Origin: Halomonas sp. TA22
Lineage (GTDB): Bacteria > Pseudomonadota > Gammaproteobacteria > Pseudomonadales > Halomonadaceae
Direction: 5' to 3'
Length of the DNA stretch: 64,000 bases
Assembly (NCBI RefSeq): GCF_013009075.1
Contig: NZ_CP053108.1
Span: 2,480,001 to 2,544,000 of the forward strand
The position numbers were made by a program, and so were the translations under genes. Numbering within the stretch: the first letter of the stretch is position 1; each line of letters begins with the position of its first letter. Below the pieces are notes generated by a model. The model was not told where the DNA came from, made no database searches, and saw only the letters and a list, made by a program, of their open reading frames with translations. Positions 1 through 9,665 of the stretch are shown here, piece after piece.

Positions 1-195
1 GCCATGGGTGCCACGCCTGGCGGATCTCCAAATGCCCCTACAGCCAACGATGGTACCGGGCCCACTGGCGGCCTGCTTGCCAGCGGCATGCCCGCCCAGC
101 GTTCTCAGCCCGCCATAGCGGCGCCAAGCTTCGGCGTCGGTAACTTCAACAATTACGCCTCATACGCCGAATCCTTCTTTTCCAACTTCGCATAG
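1..195 (+). CDS. C-terminal end of a phage protein, cut by the window edge
   Basis: The reading frame is open from the first base of the window to a TAG stop, so only the last 64 or so residues are visible and the true start lies to the left. The visible part is low-complexity and rich in Gly, Pro and Ala, then ends in an aromatic, Asn-rich tail (NFNNYASYAESFFSNFA). No family is recognised. It lies 10 bases upstream of the next gene on the same strand and belongs to the same phage morphogenesis operon, so a virion-associated role is likely but not shown. Confidence 0.55.
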   Translation, partial: AMGATPGGSPNAPTANDGTGPTGGLLASGMPAQRSQPAIAAPSFGVGNFNNYASYAESFFSNFA

Positions 196-205
196 GTGAC
201 TCGAC

Positions 206-787
206 ATGGCAGGACTGCTCAACCAGGGCATGGCCCCGCAACAGCCGCAAGGTGAACGTCAACCACAGGGCGCACCGCAACCGCCCCCACGGGAGCCACA
301 ACAGGGCCAGGACGCCAGCGTCAACTACGAGCCCGATCAAGGCCAGCAGATGTATCAGGTGCTGACCGAGGCGATGCTGGAATCGCTCTATGCTGGCGAG
401 GGCGCAGAACAGGTACTGGCCAGCCACGAAGATGTCGTCGAGGCCATGGGCCAGGTGATCGCCACCACCATGCTCACCGCGCACCAGGCGCTGACCGATG
501 ATGGCAGCACAGTGCCACCTGGCATCATGTTCCAAGCGGCCATGGAAGTGGCCAAGGCCGTCGGCGAGATGGCCGTGCATATGCAGCGCCTGCCGGCAGA
601 GGGCAACGGCGAGGAGATCGAGGCCGCCTTCATGATGGCCCTGGCCCGCTTCGGGCAGATGGCCGATGACCTGAGCCCCGCCCAGAAGCAGCGCTATGCC
701 GAGCTGATCGGCGCCCTGCGCGATGCCAAGCAGGAGAGCCAAGGCCAGGCACCGGCAGATGAACCGATGACGCAAGGGGGTATGTGA
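206..787 (+). CDS. Hypothetical phage protein, probable virion or assembly component
   Basis: This 193-residue acidic protein starts with a Gln/Pro-rich stretch (residues 5-50) followed by a predicted all-helical, Ala/Met-rich body. It shows no signal peptide, membrane segment or catalytic motif. The stop codon overlaps the next start by one base (TGATG at 785-789), so the two are translationally coupled. Its place just upstream of a 2263-residue polyvalent protein suggests a head or ejection accessory protein. Function is inferred from context only. Confidence 0.6.
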   Translation: MAGLLNQGMAPQQPQGERQPQGAPQPPPREPQQGQDASVNYEPDQGQQMYQVLTEAMLESLYAGEGAEQVLASHEDVVEAMGQVIATTMLTAHQALTDDGSTVPPGIMFQAAMEVAKAVGEMAVHMQRLPAEGNGEEIEAAFMMALARFGQMADDLSPAQKQRYAELIGALRDAKQESQGQAPADEPMTQGGM

Positions 788-1443
788 TGGCACTTGGACT
801 TTTGGCCGGCGCGATTGCCGGCGGCGGCCAGGCGGTGCAGGAGAACGCCCGCTCGCGCATCGACGAACTCAAGCAGATGCGGCTCAAGGAGATGGATCAG
901 AAATACCAGACCAGCGAACGCGAGGCATCGCAGGACTTCACCGCCGGCGAGAATCAGAATAACCGCCAGCACCAGACCAGCGAGCGACTGGGCGGCCAGC
1001 AGTTCACGTCTGGCGAGAATCAGGCCAACCGCCAGAGTCAACGCGAGCTGACCGGCATGCAGGTGGGGGCGGCCAACCAGCGCGCCAATGCCGGCGGCTG
1101 GCAGCTGGTACCGACCGATGATGGCGGCATGATGCGCTACAACACCATCACCGGCGAGACGGCGGAAGCGCCCCAGGGGCTACTGGCCAGTGGCATTACA
1201 GGTGGAAAGATGTCAGATCGAGAAAAGGACGCTATGGCTACGCTGCGCAGCCAGTACCGCGACCTGGCTGGACAGTATGATTCAATGGGTGACGTAGGAG
1301 AAAAGCAGCAGGTTCAAGAGCGCTTGAATCGGGTCTATTCCCAAATGGAACGCATCAATCCTCTGCTCGCCAGAGAGATCGCCGGCGAGGCAGACGGCGG
1401 TGGTATCATGAGCGTGGATGACTTCATGAAACAGTTTCAGTGA
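787..1443 (+). CDS. Phage protein with tandem QTSER/FTxGENQ repeats
   Basis: This 218-residue protein begins at the ATG at 787, preceded by an AAGGGGG ribosome site, rather than at the GTG one codon upstream. The N-terminus is Gly/Ala-rich and hydrophobic (ALGLLAGAIAGGGQ). Residues of about 35-75 hold two imperfect copies of a polar repeat of form QTSER-x-QxFTxGENQxNRQ, probably helical. It sits between two other phage genes and ends 19 bases before the giant polyvalent protein. A small glycine-rich hydrophobic head followed by helical repeats fits a DNA-ejection or internal virion protein. No family is identified. Confidence 0.6.
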   Translation: MALGLLAGAIAGGGQAVQENARSRIDELKQMRLKEMDQKYQTSEREASQDFTAGENQNNRQHQTSERLGGQQFTSGENQANRQSQRELTGMQVGAANQRANAGGWQLVPTDDGGMMRYNTITGETAEAPQGLLASGITGGKMSDREKDAMATLRSQYRDLAGQYDSMGDVGEKQQVQERLNRVYSQMERINPLLAREIAGEADGGGIMSVDDFMKQFQ

Positions 1444-1462
1444 CCTGCAGAGGGAGCCGCGT

Positions 1463-4400
1463 GTGAACGCCGCCAACCGTCCTCGCTGGAGCGATATCGC
1501 TCAGCACCCCAGCTTTCAGAATGCCAGCCCCGAGAAACGCCGCGAAATGCAGCAGGGGTATTTCCAGCAGTTCATCCAACCGAGCATTCCAGAAGGCCTG
1601 GACGCGTCGGCGGTGCACAGCCAATTCCTTGAGATGTCATCGGCAGATCTCGGCGACACCTCGCCGGGCGTGCTGTCGTATGTTGCGCGCACCCCCCAGA
1701 TGGTGGCCGAAGGTGCGGTAGGCTCGCTGTCTGCCGCTGCCGAGGGCGTGGGCGTTATCGGCGAGCAGATGGGCCGGGTCGAGTCCGATCGGCGCGTAGA
1801 CGAAGCCCTGCAGCGACTGGACACCACTGAGCGCAACTATGCCGAGGCGCTGGAGGGAACGAACGAGCAGTTCCGCGACCGCGTGACAGCCAACTTCGAA
1901 CGCGACCTCGAGCGCCGCCAGCAAGAGCTTCACGACGCCATAACCGATTGGGCCGAGCGTGAGCCCAGCCAAGTGGCGCAATTCTTCCGTGACCGTGGCA
2001 CCGACCTGCGCGAACTGGCTCAGGAGATCGGCCCGGACGAGGAGTTCGACGGGCTCTATCGTGAACTGGCGAACGGGGTGGGCTCAATGCTCACCTACAT
2101 GGGCCCGGGCATGGTGGCGGGGGCTTTGACCCGTGGCGCAAGCACCGGCGCGCAGATGGCGGCTGGCCTCACGGCGGCGGGCGCCCTGGCCGGGCCTTCT
2201 GGTGTTTCCGACCAGTACAACCGGGCCATTGCCGCGGGGCAAAGCGAGGAAGAAGCGCTCGAGGTGGCCATGCAAGGCCTGCCGGGTGGTTTGATCCAGG
2301 TGGCGCCATTGGCCTCGATCATTCGCCCACTACCTGCCGAGCTGCAAGGCAAGGCCATCGGCCAGCTCTATGGCATCCTGCGCACCGCCGGCAGCGAGTT
2401 CGTGGTGGAGAACGCCGGCGCGATGCTGCAGAACCTCGTCGAGCAGTCGTACAACGAGGAGAAAAGCACCTGGGACGACACGCCATACCAAGGCCTGGTG
2501 GCCGGTGGCTCTGCCGCCATTCTGCAGGCTGGCGTTCAGGCCCTGACCCGTGGCCGGGGGATGAGCGCATCGCCGGGCCGTGCCGGTGAGCAGCGAGGAC
2601 CTGACGCGCCCAGCCCCGACGCTGTGCAAGAGGAGGCTGCCGAGGTTGCCGCCGAGCCACAGGCCGCACCGGAAACCGATCCCACATGGGCGCAGGCCTG
2701 GCAGGAGCAGGGAGTAGCACAACCCGCCGAGAACCTGCCCGACACCACCATCGAGATACAGCCTGGCCAGCAGGAGGACAGCCTTTCCGCGCTGATCCGT
2801 ACGCCGCTGGCGCAACTCGACCCCGCCAGCCAGCAGACACGTGACCAGATCCTCGCCGGCGACGGCTATGCCTTGCTGCGCGAACGTGCCGAGGCAACGG
2901 GCAACCCCGATCTGGTGGCCAGCGTGGACCGCATGCAGGTATCCGCCATGGAGGCCAATGCTGCCCCCGATGCCGCTACCGCGCAGGCCTTGCTCGAGGA
3001 GTCTGCCCAGCGCTACCAGGCGGTGACGGCAGCGCTCCAACAGCCGCCCAGCGAGGCACAGCGCCAAGCCAGTCAGCAGCAGTTCAAGACGCAGTCCATC
3101 GCCGCCGCCCGCGAACAGGTGGCCGCCCAGGGTGGCGATGCGCTGGCCCAGACGGTGGCCGGCGAGGCCGCCGAGCAGCAAGCGGTAGGGCAGGTACAGC
3201 AGGAGGAAGCCAGCCGCCCGCGCGTGGCGCCGGATACCGGTGCGCTTGGCCAACAGATTCAGCAGGCCATGGCCACCGCCGATCAGCTGGCGGATGCTGC
3301 CCGCACCTCTGGTCAGCAGACCAGTACCCGCCAGCGCAACCTGAACATGGTCATCGGGCGCGCGGAAACCGCATTCGAGCAGGGTAATTACCCGCAGGCC
3401 GAGAGCCTGCTACGCCGTGCCGACGCCATTGCCAACGACCTGGGCGGCACCATCCAGCAGGCGCAGCAGATCCAGCAGGCGCCCCCGGCTGAACAGCCGG
3501 CTGCTGCTAATGTGCCGCAGGCGGAGACAGCGTCTCAGGGCGAGCTGGCCATTCAGCCGCTGCCTGCGCAGGACGTCGCGACACCCCCGCAGGTAAGTGA
3601 GCAACGCCCGGCAGTAGCCGCTACAACCCAGCAACAAGCATTGCGCTCCAACGGCGAGCCCTTCGCCACCGAGCGCTCTGCCATGGCCAGCGGCGCGGCC
3701 CGTCGGGCGCAGGCCCAGGGCCAGATCGTGGAAGCGGTGCCGGTAGAGGGCGGCTTCGCCGTTCGTATGCAGGATGCTGCTCAAATAGCGGAAGCAACGG
3801 GCGAAACTGCGCAGGATGCCTTCGAAACGATTCGCGGCGACTCCATCGATAGCGAATGGACGGAATTCTCCGACACATCAGGCACGCTCAATATACCCCG
3901 TACCGACATGCCCCAGATCAAAGCGGAGCACCGTGGCGCGCTGGCGAACTTCCTCTCGGCTCGTGGGATCGTCAGCAGTGAAGAGACTGTGCCGGCACGC
4001 TCCCTTCACCCGACGCAGCGGGAATTCTCTGAGGAGCGTGTTCAGGCAGCCAAGGACCGAGAGGGTGGCGATCGTGCAATCCTTGTGTCGGCAGATGGCC
4101 ATGTCGTCGACGGCCACCACCAGTGGCTGGCAAGGGCCGATCAGGGCCAGGACGTTCGTGTAATCCGCCTTGATGCGCCAATCGAGCAGGTGCTGGAAGC
4201 GGCACATACGTTTCCGAGCAGTGAGACGGACGGAGGTGCGACTAACCGCGAAGCGCCTGCCCAGGAGAGCTTCACCGCCGATGAACAAGCGATCCAGCAA
4301 GATGGCCAGGACTCCTTGTTCAGCACTCGCGAAGCCGAGCCGGTCGCGACGACAACGCCCCTCGCCGAGGACATTCGCGCCGAGATCGCCCGACTGCCGG

Positions 4401-7400
4401 AGCTGGCCGAGGCGGTGGTCATTCAACACCCCCGCGAGCTTCCCTCCAATGCGCTGCTCAGCATGGCCATGCGTGGCGTGAACGCGCGCGACGTGCGTGG
4501 CATGTACTTCGGGGGCGATCTGTATGTCATCGCCAGCAACCTCGAGAGCGTCGAGGAAGGCGTTCGCGTGGCGATTCATGAAGCGGTTGGACACAAGGGC
4601 GTGCGCGGCGTGCTTGGCGCCGAGCTTGAGCCGGTGATGCGCGAGGTGTACCGCACGCTACCGCTGGACCGCCGTGGCCGTGAAGCGCTGCAAGAGGTGC
4701 TTGATGCCTATACCTTCCTCGATCGCAACAACCCCGACCACCAGATCACCATCGCCGAGGAGATGATCGCCCATCTCACCGAGAAGGGCTGGACCCCCGG
4801 CCCGGTGCGGCGCGCCATCGCCAAGATTCGCGAGCTGCTGCGCCGCTACTTCCCCAACATGCGCTGGACCGATACCGATGTGATGGCCCTGGCCGAGCGC
4901 TCGCGGGAGTACCTGCGCCGGCAGCAGGAGGAGGCGGACGGGGCGACGGACTTGGATGCAGTTGATTCAGAGGTAGACAGCACCCAGTCAGATAGCGATA
5001 CCGCTGGATCATCAGAAAGCGATGCTCTGATGAGCATGAGGTCACAGAGCTCGGCACCTGGTGAAATGCGTGCGGCAATCGAGGCGCTGAAAGGCGTGGG
5101 CCGCCCCATCGTGCTGAACAGCGCTGACAACCTGGCACTCAACGTAGCACTTGAGTCCACCGTCTCCGGAGTGAACCCGCAGGATGCCGTGGCGTTCTAC
5201 CATGGTGATGACCTATATGTGATCGCCGGCAATGCCGGGAGCCCGGCTCAGGCGGTGCGCGCCACACTGGCCACGGTGATCAGCCGCAATGGGCTGCGTG
5301 AGGTGGTGGGCAACCGTGTCGATACCGTGCTTCGCGACGTATATCGCCAGCTCCCGGGCAGCCAGGCGGGCCGCGCGGCAATGCGCGAGATCCGCGCCGA
5401 GTACGATTACCTCGATCAGAACCACGATGCCGACCGCATGGCCCTGACGACTGAGCTTGTCGCCCGGATGAACGAGCGCGGCGACGCCCCTGGCTTTATC
5501 CGCGAGGCCGGTGAGCGGCTCGACGCGCTGTTGCAGGAGGCCTACCCCGAGGCCGGTTTCTCGACTGGCGACGGCGTGGCCATGGCGACGCACAGCCGCC
5601 ATCACCTACGCCAGCAGCAAACTGACTTCGGTGAGAAGCGCGCCCCTTATGCGCTGCCGTTCGTGTTCAGCGCCCAGGATGGAGCAGGACGCGGCACACT
5701 GCTGGACCTGAATACCCAGGTGGTGGACGAAAACGGCGACATCGTCAGCGATGCACGGGTGGATACTTCGTGGCAGTCAGTGAAGAAAGTGGGGCAGGGG
5801 TTTTTTGAATCAGCCACCGATCGCCTTCGCCGCAGCCGTTCGCCGGTGCTGGTGGAGCTGGCCACGCGCGTGGATGCCTATTTCGACCAGGCCGAGGCCC
5901 GGCTGGGTATGGTCAACGGCATGCTGCGCGAGCCCCTCAAGAAGCTACGCACCCTCAACCCGCTGCAGCGCAGCCGAAACATGACCGCGTTCGAGCAATA
6001 CATGCGCCACCGTGACAACGGCCGGAAGGCGCAGGCTGACGCCATCGCCGCCGACAACCCTGCCGTGACCGAGCTGGCCGAGGCGGTGGATGCGATGTTC
6101 GATGAGGTGGGTACGCTCAACCAAAACGTGAAGACGCCCCAGGGCACCGGCATGCGCGTATTCGACAGCCGCACTGGTGCCTTCCGCAAGATCGGCAAGG
6201 TCAAGAAGGGCGAATTCTGGCCCCGGGCGATTCGGCCCGAGGTGCAGCGCGTGATGCACGACCCGACCAGCAACACGAAGCTGTGGCACGAGCTGCTCGA
6301 TGCCCTCATCGACGAGGGCAAGGCTGAAAGCCGCAAGGAGGCCGCCGAGTACCTGCGCGGCAACAGCGGGTATTTCAGCAGCGAGATCGCCAGCGACTAT
6401 TTCGCCGGCATCGAGAAGGCCCGAGGCGAGAAGCTCCCGGAGATCTTCTACGACTACCGATTCGACGTGGTGAGCAACTATGCCCGCAAGTGGTCGAACC
6501 GGATCAGCCAGGTGGAACAATTCGGCCAGAAGATTGGCCCCATGGCCAAGGATGCCTTCGAGGAAGCAGTCAGCGTTGCCCGTGACCAGCAAACCAAAGA
6601 CTATATCGGCGCCCTGGCCGATCGGGTCTATAACCGCCGGCCAATAGATGGGTACCACGAGGGCATGGCCATGGCGAACCTGGCGGCCACCGGCCTGCAG
6701 CTGGGCAACCCCGGCACAGCCACGCTCAACATCATCGGTGGCACCCAGCTCAACGTGCAGATGTTCGGCAGCAAGCGCATGGCCAAGGCTTATCTCGAGC
6801 TGGCGACCGAGTTCAGAGATGTATACCGGGAGGGTGTGGAGCTCGGCATTCTCGGCAAGGACGTGCTCAACATCCTGCGCGATGCCGACAACCGCAATGC
6901 CGAATACATGGATGCCAATTCACGGGCAAAAGAGGGGCTGAGCAAGTTCGCAGCCTTCACAATGAAATGGGGGGGCTACACCGGTACCGAGCAAGTGATT
7001 CGTGCTACCGGCATGCTCGCTGCCCGGGCCCAGCTGCTGGATGCACTGAAAGTCTGGAACACCAATCCTTTTTCCCGTGATGCTCGCACCTATCGTGCTT
7101 TCATGGACCGCAACCGTATCGACGTGGGCAAGCTGATCCGCGAGAACGGCAAGGGCGAGGAGTCCGCCAAGTACCTGCGCCTGATGGTCAACATTCCTCA
7201 GGGCAGCTACCGAGTGGACCAGACCCCTCTCTACGTGGACACGCCTATTGGACGGTTCATGTTCAAGTATCAGAAGTTCGGCACGCAGGTGAGCCGACTG
7301 TTCTGGCAGCAGAAGCTCAAGCCGATGATGGACACGTGGGCCGACCCGTCGGCGACGAGCATGGATCGTGCTCGGGCAACTCTGCCTATCCTCCAGTGGT

Positions 7401-8254
7401 TTGGCTGGTCGATCATTGGCGGTGGCGCCATCCTGTCGGCTCGCGGGGCGATGTTTGGTTATCTGAATCCAGGGCCCGAGCTTGAGGAAATCGCCAAAGC
7501 CATGGAAGACGATGACATGATGTCGTGGCTTGGCATGGTAGCGGCCAAGGCTCATGCGAACATGATAGCCGGCAGTGCCTACGGCTTCTTCGGCAACTAC
7601 ATTCAGATGGGTCTCGACATCGCCGATCAGCAGCGGGTGAAGAACCCATTCGAGCCGCCCGGCCTGGCGCCAGTGGATGCCGCCGTGGAGCTTGTTCGCC
7701 GTGGACTCGAGCAGGGTCGATTCCCCTATGCTTCCGATTTTGAGCAAGTGGCAGAGCGAAATGTGTCGTTATACCGGGCGAGTAAGCGAGGTTTAGCGGC
7801 TATTGGTCGCCAGGCAGGCGTAGAGGCGGACTTCATTGCGCTAGAGCAAGCTCGTCGCGACCTGCAATATGTGCGCAAGGCGGCGCGGCGATTTGCTGAT
7901 GACACTGGTATCGATGCCACTCGCACTGCAACCGGGCGGTTCGGCCTGACAGAGAATACCGCGGCGAACCGCAAGATCGTGGATGCCCTATTGATCGGCA
8001 ATGGCCGTCAGGCGCGACAGTTGGTGATGGAGGAATTACGCAGTCTTCCGAAGGACGAGCGAAACCGCCGGCTGCAGTCCATCCGATCAACTGCGCGTGC
8101 GCGTCAGCCAGTGCAGCTGGGAGGCCCGGCCAGCCAGGAGGAAGTGGCAGCATTCCGGGCATGGGCGAAGCAGCGGCTTCCGCCATCACGCGCCCAGCTT
8201 GTCGAGGAAATGATTGTTGGATATGAAAGATCGACGCGACAAGCAGGTCTGTAA
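1463..8254 (+). CDS. Giant phage polyvalent protein (ParB-like and zincin modules), probably virion-injected
   Basis: This 2263-residue protein starts at a GTG behind AGAGGGAG. Domain order as seen: a helical N-terminus; a Gly/Ala-rich hydrophobic stretch (about 207-248); a Gln/Ala-rich linker (about 370-790); a ParB/sulfiredoxin-like module (about 815-905, signature VDGHHQWLA, H885/H886); a zincin-like metallopeptidase module (about 969-1155) with HEAVGH at 1039-1044; a second, degenerate copy (about 1201-1386) where that site reads ATVISR; a long helical C-terminal region with a hydrophobic segment near 1973-2001. The ParB-like plus zincin plus large helical domain layout matches the 'large polyvalent proteins' that phages and conjugative elements deliver with their DNA. 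Delivery in the virion and host-protein cleavage are inferred. It ends directly against a convergent gene. Confidence 0.75.
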   Translation: MNAANRPRWSDIAQHPSFQNASPEKRREMQQGYFQQFIQPSIPEGLDASAVHSQFLEMSSADLGDTSPGVLSYVARTPQMVAEGAVGSLSAAAEGVGVIGEQMGRVESDRRVDEALQRLDTTERNYAEALEGTNEQFRDRVTANFERDLERRQQELHDAITDWAEREPSQVAQFFRDRGTDLRELAQEIGPDEEFDGLYRELANGVGSMLTYMGPGMVAGALTRGASTGAQMAAGLTAAGALAGPSGVSDQYNRAIAAGQSEEEALEVAMQGLPGGLIQVAPLASIIRPLPAELQGKAIGQLYGILRTAGSEFVVENAGAMLQNLVEQSYNEEKSTWDDTPYQGLVAGGSAAILQAGVQALTRGRGMSASPGRAGEQRGPDAPSPDAVQEEAAEVAAEPQAAPETDPTWAQAWQEQGVAQPAENLPDTTIEIQPGQQEDSLSALIRTPLAQLDPASQQTRDQILAGDGYALLRERAEATGNPDLVASVDRMQVSAMEANAAPDAATAQALLEESAQRYQAVTAALQQPPSEAQRQASQQQFKTQSIAAAREQVAAQGGDALAQTVAGEAAEQQAVGQVQQEEASRPRVAPDTGALGQQIQQAMATADQLADAARTSGQQTSTRQRNLNMVIGRAETAFEQGNYPQAESLLRRADAIANDLGGTIQQAQQIQQAPPAEQPAAANVPQAETASQGELAIQPLPAQDVATPPQVSEQRPAVAATTQQQALRSNGEPFATERSAMASGAARRAQAQGQIVEAVPVEGGFAVRMQDAAQIAEATGETAQDAFETIRGDSIDSEWTEFSDTSGTLNIPRTDMPQIKAEHRGALANFLSARGIVSSEETVPARSLHPTQREFSEERVQAAKDREGGDRAILVSADGHVVDGHHQWLARADQGQDVRVIRLDAPIEQVLEAAHTFPSSETDGGATNREAPAQESFTADEQAIQQDGQDSLFSTREAEPVATTTPLAEDIRAEIARLPELAEAVVIQHPRELPSNALLSMAMRGVNARDVRGMYFGGDLYVIASNLESVEEGVRVAIHEAVGHKGVRGVLGAELEPVMREVYRTLPLDRRGREALQEVLDAYTFLDRNNPDHQITIAEEMIAHLTEKGWTPGPVRRAIAKIRELLRRYFPNMRWTDTDVMALAERSREYLRRQQEEADGATDLDAVDSEVDSTQSDSDTAGSSESDALMSMRSQSSAPGEMRAAIEALKGVGRPIVLNSADNLALNVALESTVSGVNPQDAVAFYHGDDLYVIAGNAGSPAQAVRATLATVISRNGLREVVGNRVDTVLRDVYRQLPGSQAGRAAMREIRAEYDYLDQNHDADRMALTTELVARMNERGDAPGFIREAGERLDALLQEAYPEAGFSTGDGVAMATHSRHHLRQQQTDFGEKRAPYALPFVFSAQDGAGRGTLLDLNTQVVDENGDIVSDARVDTSWQSVKKVGQGFFESATDRLRRSRSPVLVELATRVDAYFDQAEARLGMVNGMLREPLKKLRTLNPLQRSRNMTAFEQYMRHRDNGRKAQADAIAADNPAVTELAEAVDAMFDEVGTLNQNVKTPQGTGMRVFDSRTGAFRKIGKVKKGEFWPRAIRPEVQRVMHDPTSNTKLWHELLDALIDEGKAESRKEAAEYLRGNSGYFSSEIASDYFAGIEKARGEKLPEIFYDYRFDVVSNYARKWSNRISQVEQFGQKIGPMAKDAFEEAVSVARDQQTKDYIGALADRVYNRRPIDGYHEGMAMANLAATGLQLGNPGTATLNIIGGTQLNVQMFGSKRMAKAYLELATEFRDVYREGVELGILGKDVLNILRDADNRNAEYMDANSRAKEGLSKFAAFTMKWGGYTGTEQVIRATGMLAARAQLLDALKVWNTNPFSRDARTYRAFMDRNRIDVGKLIRENGKGEESAKYLRLMVNIPQGSYRVDQTPLYVDTPIGRFMFKYQKFGTQVSRLFWQQKLKPMMDTWADPSATSMDRARATLPILQWFGWSIIGGGAILSARGAMFGYLNPGPELEEIAKAMEDDDMMSWLGMVAAKAHANMIAGSAYGFFGNYIQMGLDIADQQRVKNPFEPPGLAPVDAAVELVRRGLEQGRFPYASDFEQVAERNVSLYRASKRGLAAIGRQAGVEADFIALEQARRDLQYVRKAARRFADDTGIDATRTATGRFGLTENTAANRKIVDALLIGNGRQARQLVMEELRSLPKDERNRRLQSIRSTARARQPVQLGGPASQEEVAAFRAWAKQRLPPSRAQLVEEMIVGYERSTRQAGL

Positions 8255-8716
8255 CTATTGCAGGCGGGCTTCAATGAAGGCCCTGGCTGACCGAGTGTCG
8301 GACAGGGCTTTTCGATCCCATTCATCGAATTCGACCTCCCATTGGAGATCGGTAATTGCGTCGGCGAGATCCCTTAGTTCAGCGCTTGCCATGTAAGCGT
8401 ATTGGCCGCTGATATCAGGATACTCGTCGAAGTATTCATCTGCTGTCTTTCTGGATTCGTCGATCTTCTTTTGAAGCCGAGCTTGGGGGGCTTCATGCCT
8501 TTCCATAGAGTCTTCGAGATATTGAATGCGGTATCTCGCCTTATCAAGCTGTCCTTTCCAAAACCGTTCTTGTTGAAGCGTGGCCCGCGCCTGATTCAGT
8601 ACGCCCTCTATTTGCCCATAGGCATCTACTACCAGCTTGTCAGGCTGGGAGATCGTGAGGTATCCAATGAATAGCGCGCCCCCGCCAATCAGAAGCGCTA
8701 CGCGAGAAGCGGCCAT
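8255..8716 (-). CDS. Membrane-anchored coiled-coil protein, candidate superinfection-exclusion factor
   Basis: This 153-residue protein has one N-terminal membrane segment (residues about 5-22, VALLIGGGALFIGYLTI) and then a long charged helical region likely to form a coiled coil. Its stop codon abuts the stop of the giant polyvalent gene with no spacer, in convergent orientation. In phage P22 the opposite-strand gene right after the ejection protein gene 16 is sieA, an inner-membrane protein of similar length that blocks DNA entry of related phages. The positional match is seen; sequence homology to SieA is not claimed. Confidence 0.55.
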   Translation of the reverse strand: MAASRVALLIGGGALFIGYLTISQPDKLVVDAYGQIEGVLNQARATLQQERFWKGQLDKARYRIQYLEDSMERHEAPQARLQKKIDESRKTADEYFDEYPDISGQYAYMASAELRDLADAITDLQWEVEFDEWDRKALSDTRSARAFIEARLQ

Positions 8717-8730
8717 GACTATCTCCTTGG

Positions 8731-9117
8731 CTATAGGCTCATCATATTCTGTCTGGAATGATGTGGCGAGGGCCTGCTATCACTATCTTGGCGCTGAGTC
8801 CAGCTATTCAGGCAGCCTTCGAGCATGGCCTTGGAGAGTTCCGTAGCATCGTGTTGGGCGTTGTCAGATGTCGGAGGCAATGAGGCATATAGAAAGTTGG
8901 CGATACCCTTGAGTTGGTTTCTCAATCCACCTTCATCTAGCTCAGCATGTAGGCTATCTTCCAGTCGCTCCAGCTCCATACCATCGTAGTAGTCGGTGAC
9001 GACAGCTTGTACGAACTCGGGGTGGATGTAACAGTGGTCCGGAGAGCCTTGAGCGATCGCGTGCGTCGCTAGAGTGACGGCCAGAGCGGTCCCTGCGACC
9101 ACTGGTAGGTTTCTCAT
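8731..9117 (-). CDS. Secreted prophage protein of unknown function
   Basis: This 128-residue protein starts with a clear signal peptide (MRNLPVVAGTALAVTLATHAIAQG, cleavage likely after AIA). The mature part is acidic and helical with two cysteines (in DHCYIH and EGCLNSW) that could form a periplasmic disulfide. It sits 14 bases upstream of the membrane-anchored gene on the same strand, so both can be read from one transcript in the lysogen. No family is recognised. A lysogenic-conversion or exclusion role is inferred from position only. Confidence 0.5.
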   Translation of the reverse strand: MRNLPVVAGTALAVTLATHAIAQGSPDHCYIHPEFVQAVVTDYYDGMELERLEDSLHAELDEGGLRNQLKGIANFLYASLPPTSDNAQHDATELSKAMLEGCLNSWTQRQDSDSRPSPHHSRQNMMSL

Positions 9118-9194
9118 TATTTCCCTTATTGATGACTCACGAAACCATCGTATCGCATCAATAAAGGGGAGGCGAGGGCCTTAGAATGGGAGTG

Positions 9195-9665
9195 TTACTG
9201 CCTTTTCCTCACTTTGATAAATACAGTGGCGACTGCTGCCACGCCACCAAGCCCTAAGGCTGATGCTGCGAACTCATGGCCGTTTAGCCCGAGCAGGGCG
9301 GTGATGCCGAGAAAGGACAGGCCCAATATAAACGCCATCCACTGGCCACGGCGAATCTCCAGGATGGTGGCATCTTGTGCTCTGATATTGGAGTCTGCCG
9401 TGCAAATGTTGGATTCAGTGACTTTGGTGTTGATCTCGAGCTGCTTTCTTTCCTGCTCAAGACGGTGTGCCTGTTGATTTTCAGCAAGTGCGAATATGCG
9501 ATCTGCTGCCCCAGGCATAATGCGATCGTAATATTCTACCTCCTGCGCGGGAGGTATTGGGGCAGAGGTAGCGGTCACTGACTTCTGCGTCAAAAGGTTT
9601 TGATTCGCTTTAGGGTCGCTGGCCTGCTGAATCAATTCTACATACTTCCTGTAGCCGTTCGTCAT
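9195..9665 (-). CDS. DUF2335-family predicted membrane protein
   Basis: This 156-residue protein carries the pattern typical of DUF2335: a proline-rich lead (APIPPAQEVEYYDRIMPGAADRIFALAE), a heptad-like QAHRLEQERKQLE helix, an RRGQW turn, two membrane segments (about 110-147) and a short basic tail (KVRKRQ). The family is small, membrane-embedded, frequent in prophages and accessory regions, and of unknown function. The start overlaps the end of the upstream gene by 56 bases. Identification rests on remembered family pattern, not a search. Confidence 0.65.
   Translation of the reverse strand: MTNGYRKYVELIQQASDPKANQNLLTQKSVTATSAPIPPAQEVEYYDRIMPGAADRIFALAENQQAHRLEQERKQLEINTKVTESNICTADSNIRAQDATILEIRRGQWMAFILGLSFLGITALLGLNGHEFAASALGLGGVAAVATVFIKVRKRQ

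Noticed and set aside
2330..3253. 307-residue open frame on the minus strand inside the giant phage gene
   Set aside because: It is fully antisense to a continuous 2263-codon gene with recognisable modules; Leu/Gly/Arg-rich composition is typical of antisense frames in GC-rich DNA.
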